DNA of 64,000 nucleotides from Lelliottia nimipressuralis (GTDB lineage Bacteria > Pseudomonadota > Gammaproteobacteria > Enterobacterales > Enterobacteriaceae), in NCBI RefSeq assembly GCF_004115925.1, contig NZ_SDDX01000002.1:62001-126000 (forward strand). Reading direction: 5' to 3'. Position numbers and translations under genes: made by a program. The notes under the pieces are model-generated. The model ran no database searches, was not told the DNA's origin, and saw only the letters and a program-made list of their open reading frames with translations. Of the stretch, positions 19,441-29,218 are shown one piece after another. Positions within the stretch are counted from its first letter, which is position 1; the number at the start of each line of letters is the position of its first letter.

Positions 19441-20685
19441 TTATACTTCTTCAATCACAACGGGTTCCTGACGGAACCGGCGTAACTCTGCCAGCGTCAT
19501 CAATAAAATCCCCCCGACGATGGCCAACACAAAACCGCTGCTGCTCGCCGACGCCACCGGGGTCATAATCACCCCCAGCCCGCCTAAAATCGCCGCGCCA
19601 ATTGCATCGCCCGTGACGTTCTGCGCGGTCCACAGGCCGTTGATCCGCCCGAGCATGCCTTCCGGCGTCTGGGTCTGAATCAGGGTGTATTGCAGCAAAG
19701 AACTCACCGCACTCAGCCAGCCAAACAGCGCCAGACATACCACGCCCAGCGCCCAGAATGGCATCAGGCTAAAGAAAGCGATGGCGATAAACGAGGCCAG
19801 CGTCGCCGACAACATGATCAGTCCAGGCCGCGCACTGTGCGCCAGATTGCCACTGGTCAGGGCCCCAAACGCCGCACCGAGCGGGATCGCCGCGTACAGC
19901 AGGCCGATCTGCGAGGCGCTCATCTGCCACTCTATCGCCAGCGCCGGATAAAGCACGCGCACCGCGCTTGCCATCGTAAGCAGCCCGCCGAGGAGGGCGA
20001 TCCCGCCAATCAGCGGATTGCTGAACAGAAAACGGATCGCCGCCATCAGCGATTTTAACGGGTGTTCGCGCGGCTGCGGCGGAGGGGGTAACAGCGGCAG
20101 GCGCAGCAAGGTGAGCGTGGTAATAAAGGTCCCCGCCGCCGCCAGCCCGTAGTTCCAGGCAACATTCCCGGTCGCCAGCAGCAGGCCGCCGACCATCGGC
20201 GAAATCACCGAACCCAGACGCACGGTGAGCATCGTAATCGCCCCGGCCTGCATCAGATTTTCACGCCCAACCAGCGCTGGCGTCGCCGCCAGCAGTGCCG
20301 TCACGCCCAGCGAGGCAAAGAACCCATCCCACAGTCCTAACGCGTAAATGGCGATAAGCGACGGCTCCGGCAGCAAGGCGTTCAGGCACAGCCCGACGAA
20401 GCCCACGCCGCAGGTGCCGCGCGCCAGCAGGATCAGTTTTTTACGCTCGTAGCGGTCCGCCAGCACGCCGCCGACCATCAGGCCGATAAACATTGCGCTG
20501 CCCGTTAACGTGACGGAAAGCCCGACCAGCCAGCTGGAGTGAGTCATGGCCTGGATCTGCACCGGAACGGCAACGCCAAGCAGGCCAAGGGATAAAATGG
20601 AGATAAAACGGGCGATAAACACGGCGCGAAACGCCGGATGCGTTTTCAGCAGGCTGAGGTTGAGCAGCCAGGATTTTTGATTCAT
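19441..20685 (-). CDS. entS: Enterobactin exporter EntS (MFS)
   Basis: The 414-residue major facilitator protein closely follows E. coli EntS (416 residues): [20 protein letters not shown] start, [20 protein letters not shown] (the MFS loop 2-3 motif), and [21 protein letters not shown]. About 12 membrane segments are expected. It moves enterobactin from the cytosol across the inner membrane; TolC carries it out of the cell. It is transcribed leftward from the shared entS/fepD control region. Confidence 0.95.
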   Translation of the reverse strand: MNQKSWLLNLSLLKTHPAFRAVFIARFISILSLGLLGVAVPVQIQAMTHSSWLVGLSVTLTGSAMFIGLMVGGVLADRYERKKLILLARGTCGVGFVGLCLNALLPEPSLIAIYALGLWDGFFASLGVTALLAATPALVGRENLMQAGAITMLTVRLGSVISPMVGGLLLATGNVAWNYGLAAAGTFITTLTLLRLPLLPPPPQPREHPLKSLMAAIRFLFSNPLIGGIALLGGLLTMASAVRVLYPALAIEWQMSASQIGLLYAAIPLGAAFGALTSGNLAHSARPGLIMLSATLASFIAIAFFSLMPFWALGVVCLALFGWLSAVSSLLQYTLIQTQTPEGMLGRINGLWTAQNVTGDAIGAAILGGLGVIMTPVASASSSGFVLAIVGGILLMTLAELRRFRQEPVVIEEV

Positions 20686-20760
20686 GACAAGGCCTTGTGG
20701 TCTAACTTTCTACCAATTCCATGGCCGCACATGCTAACATAGCCAAATAAGATAGATAAC

Positions 20761-20779
20761 GATAATTACTATCATTATC
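20761..20779. promoter_or_regulatory. Fur box between entS and fepD
   Basis: GATAATTACTATCATTATC matches the consensus GATAATGATAATCATTATC at 16 of 19 positions. It lies in the entS/fepD divergent gap, 18 bases before the chosen fepD start, and is the best Fur site in the window. An extra half site (AGATAGATAACGATAAT) precedes it. Confidence 0.85.
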
Positions 20780-20796
20780 AAATCATGGATGTTGCT

Positions 20797-21801
20797 ATGT
20801 CGTCTTCCTCTTTGACGGTGCGCGCCGCTGCCGTGCCCGTTTTATTGTTGTTACTCATTCTTGCTGTTGCACTCAGCCTGCTGGTTGGCGCGAAACCGCT
20901 GCCCGCATCCACGATCGTCGATGCCCTGTCCGGTACCTGCCAACGCGCAGACTGCATTATTGTGCTGGACGCCCGTCTGCCGCGCACCCTTGCCGGGCTG
21001 CTGGCCGGTGCGGCGCTTGGCCTCGCCGGTGCGCTGATGCAAACCTTGACCCGCAATCCCCTCGCCGACCCCGGCATTCTCGGCGTTAACGCCGGTGCCA
21101 GTTTTGCTATCGTCCTCGGCGCGGCGCTGTTTGGTTTTTCCTCCCCCGGCGAACAACTGCTGATGGCCTTCTGCGGCGCCCTCGCCGCGTCCTTGCTGGT
21201 GGCCTTTACCGGCAGCCAGGGTGGCGGCCAGCTTAGCCCGGTCCGTCTGACGCTGGCGGGCGTGGCGCTCGGCGCGGTACTCGAAGGTCTGTCCAGCGGC
21301 ATCGCCCTGCTCAACCCGGACGTCTGGGATCAGCTGCGCTTCTGGCAGGCCGGTTCGCTGGATATTCGCACGCTACAAACTCTGAAAGTGGTGACGCTGC
21401 CGGTGCTGATCGCCGCCGCCATCGCGCTCTTCTCCAGCCGGGCGCTGAACAGCCTGAGCCTCGGAACAGATACCGCCACCGCGCTCGGCAGCCGCGTGGC
21501 GCGTACGCAGCTGCTCGGTTTACTGGCGATCACCGTGCTGTGCGGCAGCGCAACGGCAGTCGTCGGCCCGATTGCCTTTATTGGCCTGATGATGCCGCAC
21601 ATGGCGCGCTGGATTGTCGGGTCCGATCACCGCTGGTTGCTGCCGGTCACGCTGCTCGCTACGCCGACGCTGCTGCTGTTTGCCGATATTCTGGGCCGCG
21701 TGCTGGTACCGGGCGAACTGCGCGTCTCGGTGGTCAGCGCCTTTATCGGCGCGCCAGTGCTGATTTTCCTGGTTCGACGCCAGCGCGGAGGTGCCCTGTG
21801 A
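20797..21801 (+). CDS. fepD: Ferric enterobactin ABC permease FepD
   Basis: The 334-residue FecCD/BtuC-type permease pairs with FepG in the inner membrane. Visible are RLPRTLAGLLAGAALGLAGALMQTLTRNPLADPGILGVNAGAS in pieces, the conserved ATPase-contact loop region, and GPIAFIGLMMPHMAR. The start at 20797 (MSSSSLTVR...) was chosen because it aligns exactly with the E. coli protein length and has GGAT upstream; an in-frame ATG at 20785 would add four residues. About ten membrane segments are expected. It leads fepDGC. Confidence 0.95.
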   Translation: MSSSSLTVRAAAVPVLLLLLILAVALSLLVGAKPLPASTIVDALSGTCQRADCIIVLDARLPRTLAGLLAGAALGLAGALMQTLTRNPLADPGILGVNAGASFAIVLGAALFGFSSPGEQLLMAFCGALAASLLVAFTGSQGGGQLSPVRLTLAGVALGAVLEGLSSGIALLNPDVWDQLRFWQAGSLDIRTLQTLKVVTLPVLIAAAIALFSSRALNSLSLGTDTATALGSRVARTQLLGLLAITVLCGSATAVVGPIAFIGLMMPHMARWIVGSDHRWLLPVTLLATPTLLLFADILGRVLVPGELRVSVVSAFIGAPVLIFLVRRQRGGAL

Positions 21802-22790
21802 TGGCCCCGTCCCGACGTTTAGTTTTCTCCTGCCTGCTGCTGGTGGCCGCCAGCCTGCTGATTGCCGTCTGGAGCCTGCGCAGCGGCGCGGTGATCCTCG
21901 ATTTCAGCCAGGTGTTTAACGCCCTCACCGGCAGCGCACCGCGCAATATCACCATGGTGGTGACGGAGTGGCGTCTGCCGCGCGTGATGATGGCGATTCT
22001 GGTCGGCGCCGCGCTGGGTGTGAGCGGCGCGATTTTCCAGTCTCTGCTGCGTAACCCGCTCGGCAGCCCGGACGTGATGGGCTTCAACACCGGGGCGTGG
22101 AGCGGCGTGCTGGTGGCGATGGTGCTGTTTGGTCAGCATCTGACGGCGATTGCGTTTGCGGCGATGGCAGGCGGTATTCTCACCTCGCTGTTAGTCTGGG
22201 CGCTTGCCTGGCGCAACGGTATCGAAACCTTCCGCCTGATCATTATCGGCATCGGCATTCGCGCCATGCTGATGGCTTTCAACACCTGGCTGTTGCTGCA
22301 CGCCTCGCTGGAAACGTCCCTCTCTGCGGGGCTGTGGAACGCAGGTTCGCTCAACGGCCTGACGTGGGCCAAAACCCTGCCCGCCACGCCGATCATCGCC
22401 CTGATGTTTATCTGTGCCTGGCTGCTGGTGCGCCGAATGCGGCTGCTGGAGATGGGCGATGACAGCGCCTGTGCGCTGGGCGTCAGCGTGGAGCGTTCTC
22501 GCCTGACGCTGATGCTGGTCGCCGTGGTATTAACCGCCGCCTCCACCGCCATCGCTGGCCCGATTTCGTTTATTGCCCTGGTCGCTCCGCACATTGCGCG
22601 ACGCATCAGCGGCACCGCGCGCTGGGGCGTAACCCAGGCAGCCCTGTGCGGCGCATTACTTTTACTGGCCGCCGATCTTTGCGCCCAGCAGCTGTTTATG
22701 CCTTATCAACTTCCGGTGGGGGTGGTGACCGTCAGTCTTGGCGGGATTTACCTCATCGTCTTGTTAGTCCAGGAGTCCCGCAAGAAATGA
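21801..22790 (+). CDS. fepG: Ferric enterobactin ABC permease FepG
   Basis: The 329-residue protein is the second FecCD-type permease of the ferric enterobactin importer. It shows WRLPRVMMAILVGAALGVSG, RNPLGSPDVMGFNTGAW and GPISFIALVAPHIARR, as in E. coli FepG (330 residues). The ATG at 21801 overlaps the fepD stop (TGATG); a GTG three bases earlier is an equally possible start, and both have GGAGG at workable spacing. The reading frame extends upstream into fepD, but nothing supports an earlier start. Confidence 0.95.
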   Translation: MAPSRRLVFSCLLLVAASLLIAVWSLRSGAVILDFSQVFNALTGSAPRNITMVVTEWRLPRVMMAILVGAALGVSGAIFQSLLRNPLGSPDVMGFNTGAWSGVLVAMVLFGQHLTAIAFAAMAGGILTSLLVWALAWRNGIETFRLIIIGIGIRAMLMAFNTWLLLHASLETSLSAGLWNAGSLNGLTWAKTLPATPIIALMFICAWLLVRRMRLLEMGDDSACALGVSVERSRLTLMLVAVVLTAASTAIAGPISFIALVAPHIARRISGTARWGVTQAALCGALLLLAADLCAQQLFMPYQLPVGVVTVSLGGIYLIVLLVQESRKK

Positions 22791-23587
22791 ATGCCATCAC
22801 CTCCCGCTTGCGCGGCGAAAAACTGACCCTCGGTTACGGTAAAAAAATCGTGGTCGACGACCTGAGCGTCTCAATTCCTGACGGCCATTTCACGGCGATT
22901 ATCGGCCCGAACGGCTGCGGAAAATCGACGCTACTGCGCACCCTGAGCCGCCTGATGACGCCCCAGCACGGCAGCGTGTTTCTCGACGGCGAGCAGATCC
23001 AGAGTTTTGCCAGCAAAGAGGTCGCGCGTCGGATTGGTCTGCTGGCGCAAAACGCCACCACACCGGGGGATATTACGGTGCACGAGCTGGTGGCTCGCGG
23101 GCGCTATCCGCATCAGCCGCTGTTTACCCGCTGGCGCAAAGAGGATGAAGAGGCCGTTGCGCGCGCGATGCAGGCAACAGGCATTACGGATTTGGCGACG
23201 CAGAGTGTCGATACGCTGTCCGGCGGCCAGCGGCAGCGCGCGTGGATTGCGATGGTGCTGGCGCAGGAAACCGCGATCATGCTGCTCGACGAGCCGACTA
23301 CCTGGCTGGATATCAGCCATCAGATTGATCTACTGGAACTGCTGAGCGATCTGAATCGCACCCAGGGGTATACGCTCGCGGCAGTTTTGCACGACCTCAA
23401 CCAGGCGTGCCGCTACGCCACGCACCTGATTGCGCTTCGCGACGGGAAGATTGTGGCGCAAGGTGCGCCGAAAGAGATAGTCACGCCGGAGCTTATCGAG
23501 CGGATTTACGGCATGCGCTGCATGATTATTGACGATCCGGTGGCGGGTACGCCGCTGGTGGTACCGTTGGGGAAACGCGCGGTCTGA
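22787..23587 (+). CDS. fepC: Ferric enterobactin ABC ATPase FepC
   Basis: The 266-residue ATP-binding protein has Walker A GPNGCGKST, signature LSGGQRQRAWIAM, Walker B IMLLDEPTTWLD and the switch histidine in AVLHDLNQ. It drives FepDG. The ATG at 22787 overlaps the fepG stop by four bases, so fepDGC is one coupled unit. In E. coli fepE follows fepC, but here the gene ends 48 bases before the convergent entF stop. Confidence 0.96.
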   Translation: MNAITSRLRGEKLTLGYGKKIVVDDLSVSIPDGHFTAIIGPNGCGKSTLLRTLSRLMTPQHGSVFLDGEQIQSFASKEVARRIGLLAQNATTPGDITVHELVARGRYPHQPLFTRWRKEDEEAVARAMQATGITDLATQSVDTLSGGQRQRAWIAMVLAQETAIMLLDEPTTWLDISHQIDLLELLSDLNRTQGYTLAAVLHDLNQACRYATHLIALRDGKIVAQGAPKEIVTPELIERIYGMRCMIIDDPVAGTPLVVPLGKRAV

Positions 23588-23596
23588 CTCCTCTCA

Positions 23597-23628
23597 TTTC
23601 TGCCCTCTCCCTGAGAAGAGGGCAGAAA
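23597..23628. terminator. Hairpin between convergent fepC and entF
   Basis: TTTCTGCCCTCT (23597-23608) and AGAGGGCAGAAA (23617-23628) are a perfect 12-base inverted repeat with an eight-base loop. It is symmetric and sits between two converging genes, so it probably ends transcription from both sides, with the A/T arm ends serving as the short U tract. Confidence 0.7.
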
Positions 23629-23635
23629 CCTGTGC

Positions 23636-26600
23636 TTACCCTAAAATGCCCTTCAACACCGGCCCAATCTGCTCAAACGCCTGCGGAGAGATAATATCCA
23701 CGTGGGCGCAATCCTGGCGATAGACCTCCAGCCCACCCACCCACGGGGCCCACGCCTGCTGCGGGTCCATGGTGCGCGTGCGTTCGGCGACAAACAGCGT
23801 CGCTTTGCCGTCAAAGCGTGAACTGTGGGCCGTGGTCAGGAGTCGCACCGCATCGGCGTAGTTCCCTTCGATAGCGCTAAACAGCTCGCCGGACGCCTGC
23901 CCCTGCTGGGCCGCCATGAACGCTTCGCGCTCGCGTTCGATCTCGGCCAGCACTTCCGGGTCCAGCCCGTTAGCCTCTTTTTCCGCCCAGTTTTGCGTCT
24001 CCGGCGGCCAGGTATCCAGCAGGCCGAGGAACGCCACCGCTTCGCCCTGCTCACGCAGACGTGCCGCGATACCCTGCGCAAGCGTTCCGCCAAGCGAGTA
24101 CCCGAACAGATAGTAGGGTCCCTTCGGCTGCTGGGTGCGTAGCGTCTGCAGATGATGTTCGATCACCGCATCGAGCGTCGCGCCCTGCGCCATCGGGCCA
24201 TCGGGCCTTGGCGACTGGATACCGGTAATTGACCAGCGCGGGCTGAGGTAGCGCGCCAGCACGCTGAACTGCCAGGCAAAACCGGACGCCGGGTGGAAGC
24301 AGAACAGCGTCGGGCCCGTACTTTGGCGCAGCGGAAGGAGGGTTTCGTACCCCAGACGCTGAGCCTGCTCGTCGCTGATGGTCGACTCCAGCAGCGTGCT
24401 GAGCTGATTAACCGTCGAGGCGACCATAATCTGCCCCGGCGTGACTTTGCGGGAGAACGCACGACTGAGCTGCGCCGCGAGACGCATCGCCAGCAGCGAG
24501 TGGCCGCCGAGGGCAAAGAAATCCGCTTCGATATCATTCACTTCGCAGCCGAGCAGCGCGGAGAACGCCTGCGCCACCGCCATTTCAGTGTCCGATTCCG
24601 GCGCGCGGCCCGAGGCTTTGCTGATTAACTCCGGCAGCGGCAGTGCTTTGCGATCGAGCTTCCCGTTGGCGCTCAGGGGTAGTTCGCTGATTTGCAGCAG
24701 CACCACCGGCACCATGTGCGGCGGAAGCTGCGCTTTGAGTGCTTCGAGCAGCGCCTCGCGATCCAGCGGCAGGCCGGATTCGGAAACGACGTAACCCACC
24801 AGCTGACGCGCATCGCCGCCCGTGGCGGCCGCCTGATTGAAGACACAGGCATGGGCCACCGCCTGTGCCACGTCAGGCAGCGCCTGCATCGCGCGGTCGA
24901 TTTCACCCAGCTCAATACGCTGGCCGCGAATTTTGAGCTGATCGTCGCTACGCCCCAGGTATTCCACCGCGCCGTTGTCCAGCCAGCGGGCGACATCACC
25001 GGTGCGATACATCCGCTCGCCCGGCGCAAAAGGATCGGCGATAAAGCGGCTGGCGGTCAGATCCGGACGGCCCAGATAGCCCTGTGCCAGCTGGATGCCC
25101 GTCAGATAGAGATCGCCCGCCACCCCGAACGGCACCGGGCGCATCATGGCGTCCAGAATCCGCAGGCCGGTATTCCACACCGGGAAACCAATCGGCACGC
25201 TGTTGCCTGACACCGCCGCCAGCGCGTCGCCAAAGGCCGGATACCAGCTCACGTCCACTGCCGCTTCCGTCGGGCCGTAGAGGTTATGCAGCGGCGCGTG
25301 CGTGAGCACTTCCCACTCGCGGCACAGATCTGTCGGCAGCGCTTCACCGCTGCAGAACACCTGCTTCAGACTCGCGCAACAGTGTGCATTTTCCGGCGTT
25401 AACGAGGCGACAAATGCCGCCAGCATCGACGGCACAAAGTGCGTGGTGGTCACGCCGTAGTGGGCGAAGAAGTGCTGCATCGCCAGCGGATCGCGGTGGG
25501 CGTCCGGTTCGGCCATCACCAGTTTTGCCCCAGCAATAAACGGCCACCAGAACTCCCACACGGAGACGTCAAAGCTGCACGGCGTTTTCTGTGCGACCAC
25601 ATCCTGCGTATCCAGCGGGTAGTGGTTTTGCATCCAAAGCAGGCGGTTAATGATGGCGGTTTGCCCGACCATCACCCCTTTCGGGCGCCCTGTCGAACCG
25701 GAGGTGAAAATAATATAGGCGGTCTGTTCCGGCGTGCTCAGGTTCAGCGGTTCACTGCCGTTCGCAGGCAGCAGTGCGTCGTAGCACAGGCTATCAAGAC
25801 CCGGCACGTCGCTAAAACGCGGGAGCTGATCGTCGGTGGTGATGAGCAGCGATGGGCGCGCATCTTCCAGCATCATCCGCAGACGGTCGTCGGGATAACC
25901 CGTATCGAGCGGCAGCCAGGCGGCTCCGGCCTCGACAATCCCATGCAGCGCCAGAGTCAGGAAGACCGAGCGCGGCAACGCCACCGCCACGCTGTCACCG
26001 GGTTTAACCCCGCGTTCACGCAGCAGCGTCGCCAGCGCGATGACCTGCTCGCGCATCTGACGATAGCTCAGCGCATGGTGGGCATCCGCCAGCGCCGGGG
26101 CGTCCGGCGTTTTGCGCGCCTGTTCCGCCACCAGCGCGCTCAGGGTGGTCGCTTTGAGCATCACGCCGGTGTCGTTGATCTGCGCCAGCTGCTGATACTC
26201 CGCTTCCGAGACGGTTTCCGCCTCGCCGCAGCCGAGTGCCGGATTGGCGGCAAACTGCGCCAGCAGCGCATTCAGGCGCGCCACGTGGCGGTTGAGCGTT
26301 GCCTGGTCATAGCGCTGTTTGTTCGCCAGAATTTCAATGCTCAAACCGCCTTGCTCGTCCGGGAATAGCGCCAGTTCGAGATCGTTCACCGGGCCGGTCG
26401 CCAGCGTGTGGGTGACGGCCTCCACGCCATCAATATCCAGCTGATAATCAAAGACCTTCACGTTCAGCACCGGGCCAAACAGCGCTTCGTCTCCTGCGGC
26501 ACGGCCGCTGTCGCGCACAATCTGCTCGGCGTCGTAACGCTGATGGCGGCGCATCTTTTTCAGCTGATTCGCCAGGCGCAGGGCCAGCTCCGGCAACGTG

Positions 26601-27511
26601 TCCTGCGGGTTAATGTTGACCGCCATCGGCAGCACGTTCAGCACCGGGCCGGTGGCGGTGAGCGCCGCCGATCCCATGCGACGCATAAAGATAAAGCCCG
26701 CCGCGTAGTCCATGCGTCCGGTTAAACGCCCGAGCCACAGGGCCACCAGCGCGAGGGCCAGATCCGTGCGCTGCACCTGCGGGCAGGAGGCCGTCAGTTG
26801 GCTAAACGCGCGACGATCGGCGACCAGCTTCAGGCGTAAAATATCGGTCGTGGCAGAACGCCCCGGCAGCGGCACGGGGGAGAGCGAAACGGGCGGCGGC
26901 AGCTGTTTACGCTGCTCGGCCCAGAATGCGCCGTCGCGCTGAAAAGCGTCGCTGTCGCGATAGCGCTGATACTCTTCCACCACCTCGGCAAAAGGTGTGA
27001 ACGGTGTTGGCGGCGTCGGCTCGCCTTTCGACCAGGCCGCGTAAATGGCGGCGATCTGGCGGGTAATCGCCGGGAAACTGAAGCCATCAACCACTAAATG
27101 GTGATAGCGCTGATACCAGTACCAGCGGTGATTATCGACCTGAATCAGGCACTGAAACGCCAGCGGCTGGCCGCTCTCGACGCGCAGGTTTTGCTGAAGA
27201 TCGGCCTCCATCAGCGCCACGGCGGCGGCATGGGGATCGGCGCTGTCGCGCAGATCGACCCGTTGCGGCTCGGCGAACGTCATGGCGTCATCGATCCACT
27301 GCCACACTTCGCCGTTGTCTTCGCTAAAGCGCGTGCGCAGCGTGTCGGCCTGCATCATGCCTTCGACAATCGCTTTCGCCAGCAGCGGCGCGTTTATTTC
27401 GCCGTTGAGTTCAACGTAGTGCGCCACGCTCCAGGCATTAGGCAGCGTGGAGAGCTGTTCTGCCATCCAGATACCCGGCTGGGCGGCCACGAGAGGAAGA
27501 TGCGTGCTCAT
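23636..27511 (-). CDS. entF: Enterobactin synthase component F (NRPS)
   Basis: The 1291-residue non-ribosomal peptide synthetase activates serine, joins it to 2,3-dihydroxybenzoate from EntB and cyclises three units to enterobactin. Domain order is condensation (about 1-430, active-site HHLVVDGFS), adenylation (about 460-960, with FTSGSTGRPKGVM and YRTGDVARW), carrier domain (phosphopantetheine serine in ALGGHSLLAM, near residue 1003) and thioesterase (GYSLGG nucleophile near residue 1136; late histidine in CAHVDIISP). The start at 27511 has GAGGAGAACGT and overlaps the ybdZ stop by ATGA. The length matches E. coli EntF (1293). Confidence 0.97.
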   Translation of the reverse strand: MSTHLPLVAAQPGIWMAEQLSTLPNAWSVAHYVELNGEINAPLLAKAIVEGMMQADTLRTRFSEDNGEVWQWIDDAMTFAEPQRVDLRDSADPHAAAVALMEADLQQNLRVESGQPLAFQCLIQVDNHRWYWYQRYHHLVVDGFSFPAITRQIAAIYAAWSKGEPTPPTPFTPFAEVVEEYQRYRDSDAFQRDGAFWAEQRKQLPPPVSLSPVPLPGRSATTDILRLKLVADRRAFSQLTASCPQVQRTDLALALVALWLGRLTGRMDYAAGFIFMRRMGSAALTATGPVLNVLPMAVNINPQDTLPELALRLANQLKKMRRHQRYDAEQIVRDSGRAAGDEALFGPVLNVKVFDYQLDIDGVEAVTHTLATGPVNDLELALFPDEQGGLSIEILANKQRYDQATLNRHVARLNALLAQFAANPALGCGEAETVSEAEYQQLAQINDTGVMLKATTLSALVAEQARKTPDAPALADAHHALSYRQMREQVIALATLLRERGVKPGDSVAVALPRSVFLTLALHGIVEAGAAWLPLDTGYPDDRLRMMLEDARPSLLITTDDQLPRFSDVPGLDSLCYDALLPANGSEPLNLSTPEQTAYIIFTSGSTGRPKGVMVGQTAIINRLLWMQNHYPLDTQDVVAQKTPCSFDVSVWEFWWPFIAGAKLVMAEPDAHRDPLAMQHFFAHYGVTTTHFVPSMLAAFVASLTPENAHCCASLKQVFCSGEALPTDLCREWEVLTHAPLHNLYGPTEAAVDVSWYPAFGDALAAVSGNSVPIGFPVWNTGLRILDAMMRPVPFGVAGDLYLTGIQLAQGYLGRPDLTASRFIADPFAPGERMYRTGDVARWLDNGAVEYLGRSDDQLKIRGQRIELGEIDRAMQALPDVAQAVAHACVFNQAAATGGDARQLVGYVVSESGLPLDREALLEALKAQLPPHMVPVVLLQISELPLSANGKLDRKALPLPELISKASGRAPESDTEMAVAQAFSALLGCEVNDIEADFFALGGHSLLAMRLAAQLSRAFSRKVTPGQIMVASTVNQLSTLLESTISDEQAQRLGYETLLPLRQSTGPTLFCFHPASGFAWQFSVLARYLSPRWSITGIQSPRPDGPMAQGATLDAVIEHHLQTLRTQQPKGPYYLFGYSLGGTLAQGIAARLREQGEAVAFLGLLDTWPPETQNWAEKEANGLDPEVLAEIEREREAFMAAQQGQASGELFSAIEGNYADAVRLLTTAHSSRFDGKATLFVAERTRTMDPQQAWAPWVGGLEVYRQDCAHVDIISPQAFEQIGPVLKGILG

Positions 27512-27720
27512 ACGTTCTCCTCGGCAAAAAAGGACGGGATCAGCGTCTGCCAGTTTTCTGCCAGCCAGTGCTGGCAGGCCTCCTGGGATTGCGGGGCGCA
27601 CACTTCACGCCAGCCCGCAGGCTGTGCGCACTGCGCGGGCCACAGGCTGTACTGACCGTTTTCGTTTTGCAACACAGAGAACTGCCCTTGCGGATTGTCG
27701 AAGGGATTACTGAATTCCAT
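27508..27720 (-). CDS. ybdZ: MbtH-like protein YbdZ
   Basis: The 70-residue MbtH-family protein shows NPFDNPQGQFSVLQNENGQYSLWP in pieces and the conserved tryptophans in PAGWREV and HWLAENW. MbtH-like proteins bind the adenylation domain of NRPSs and raise its activity or solubility, here EntF. It is coupled to entF by a four-base overlap and lies 36 bases after fes. Confidence 0.95.
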   Translation of the reverse strand: MEFSNPFDNPQGQFSVLQNENGQYSLWPAQCAQPAGWREVCAPQSQEACQHWLAENWQTLIPSFFAEENV

Positions 27721-27756
27721 ACCAAACTCCTGTCGAAAAAAATCGCCTGCCTGGCG

Positions 27757-28962
27757 TTAGTGAATGAGTGGCTGCCAGAGGGTGATAAGCCCCTGCGTCA
27801 GCCCGCCACGCCAGCAAAGCGCATCATGTCCGCCGTCAACCTGACGCCAGAAAATCGACTGCTGTGTGTGTTGTAGTTGGGCGTAAATGGCCTGATTGGC
27901 CCGGAAAATCAGCGGCTCGCGCTGGCCCGCCTCAAGAACGATACGAAGATTTTGCGCGGATTTTTCACCCGCTTTGAGTTGTTCAATAAGCAGCCCGTCC
28001 TGCTGCGCGCCGCGATGCGGCCACCAGTAGGAGCCAGACTGGCTGAGCACGCAGCCAAAACGCTGCGGCCAGTTAAGCCCGGCGTACAGAGAGGACAGGC
28101 CGCCAAAACTTTGCCCGGCGACGACCGTGTGGTCAGCTCGCGGGCTGAACGGCGCGATGGCGTGAATCTGCGGGAGTAATTCATCCTGCACCGCCAGCCA
28201 GAAATCGGGGTTGCAGGGCAGCTCGCGGCTGCGATGGGCGGTGTCGATCACATCAATGAGCACGTAGACCGCCGGAGGTAGTTGCCCCTCGTTTGTCAGC
28301 GCCGTCAGAGCGGGCCAGACGGGCATACTTTCGGCCCAAAACTGGCCGTCGAGAAGAATTGCCAGCGGGCGCTCGGCTGCGCGCTCCTCGCCCGTGGTGA
28401 AGATCCACACCCGGCGCGCATTCCCCAGACGCGAGCTGTGCCACTGAATGCAGTGCGGCGCAGAATACGGCGTTTCGGGATGATTCCAGCCAGGCTGAAC
28501 GGGCGCATTCGGCATCTCCAGCGCCGACACCGGATGGCCGCGTCCGCCGCGCCAGCTCTGGGCATTCAGCGGATCGGCAATCGCGTTTGGCAGCAGTTTG
28601 CGCCAGCCCTCACGCAGCGCCATGCGGTCAGGTGCGTCGGAGGTGAAGACGGTTTGGTCGAAATCCTGGGCGTTATCGGAGGGAATAAAACAGTAGCTGC
28701 CGCGCCATTCAGGGCTGAATTCGCCCTGCCACTGCCAGACGTCGGTGTCGGGAAGGCGCTTGAGCGACTGGGGACGCGCATTTTGATGGTGATCCGTGAC
28801 GCCGGTGATGTAGATCCACACCCGCTGCACCGTCGAGGTGAGTTGCATTCCGCCGGGATCGCGCCACCAGAAAGTGACACGATAATTATCCCCTTCGCGG
28901 ACCGCTTCCGGCCCTTTTTTTGACTGCCACCAGGCATCACTTCCCGTTGTTAGCGCCGTCAC
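27757..28962 (-). CDS. fes: Enterochelin esterase Fes
   Basis: The 401-residue cytosolic esterase cleaves ferric enterobactin so the iron can be released. It has an N-terminal Fes domain (VTFWWRDPGG, WIYITGVTDHHQNA) and an alpha/beta-hydrolase domain with nucleophile AGQSFGGLSSLYAG and a late histidine in VDGGHDALCWRGG. Length and order match E. coli Fes. It begins the leftward unit fes-ybdZ-entF from the shared fes/fepA control region. Confidence 0.96.
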   Translation of the reverse strand: MTALTTGSDAWWQSKKGPEAVREGDNYRVTFWWRDPGGMQLTSTVQRVWIYITGVTDHHQNARPQSLKRLPDTDVWQWQGEFSPEWRGSYCFIPSDNAQDFDQTVFTSDAPDRMALREGWRKLLPNAIADPLNAQSWRGGRGHPVSALEMPNAPVQPGWNHPETPYSAPHCIQWHSSRLGNARRVWIFTTGEERAAERPLAILLDGQFWAESMPVWPALTALTNEGQLPPAVYVLIDVIDTAHRSRELPCNPDFWLAVQDELLPQIHAIAPFSPRADHTVVAGQSFGGLSSLYAGLNWPQRFGCVLSQSGSYWWPHRGAQQDGLLIEQLKAGEKSAQNLRIVLEAGQREPLIFRANQAIYAQLQHTQQSIFWRQVDGGHDALCWRGGLTQGLITLWQPLIH

Positions 28963-29008
28963 CCGTTTAACCTCATGTTTTTCGCGTCTTTTTTGTTATA
29001 TGACAAAA

Positions 29009-29033
29009 ATTATTGATAATATTATTGATAACT
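29009..29033. promoter_or_regulatory. Fur-box region between fes and fepA
   Basis: ATTATTGATAATATTATTGATAACT holds overlapping Fur-like 19-mers (11 matches each by hand count) in the divergent fes/fepA gap, where E. coli has its fepA-fes Fur box. The fepA leader that follows (29034-29218) is long, as in E. coli, with no other clear signal. Confidence 0.7.
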
Positions 29034-29218
29034 ATTTGCATTTGCAATAGCGTAGTGCCCGCGCTGTGGGAAGCGCGCTCATAAAATAACCATGCCACGC
29101 ATTGTGTGCGCTCGAGGACAGGGCTGCTTACGCAACGTGCCGGTGATAATTCATGCCGCCTCCTCTCCCGTTAGGGAATGGAGCCAAGGGGACGCGGCAA
29201 CGAAAAGCAGGACGTACA

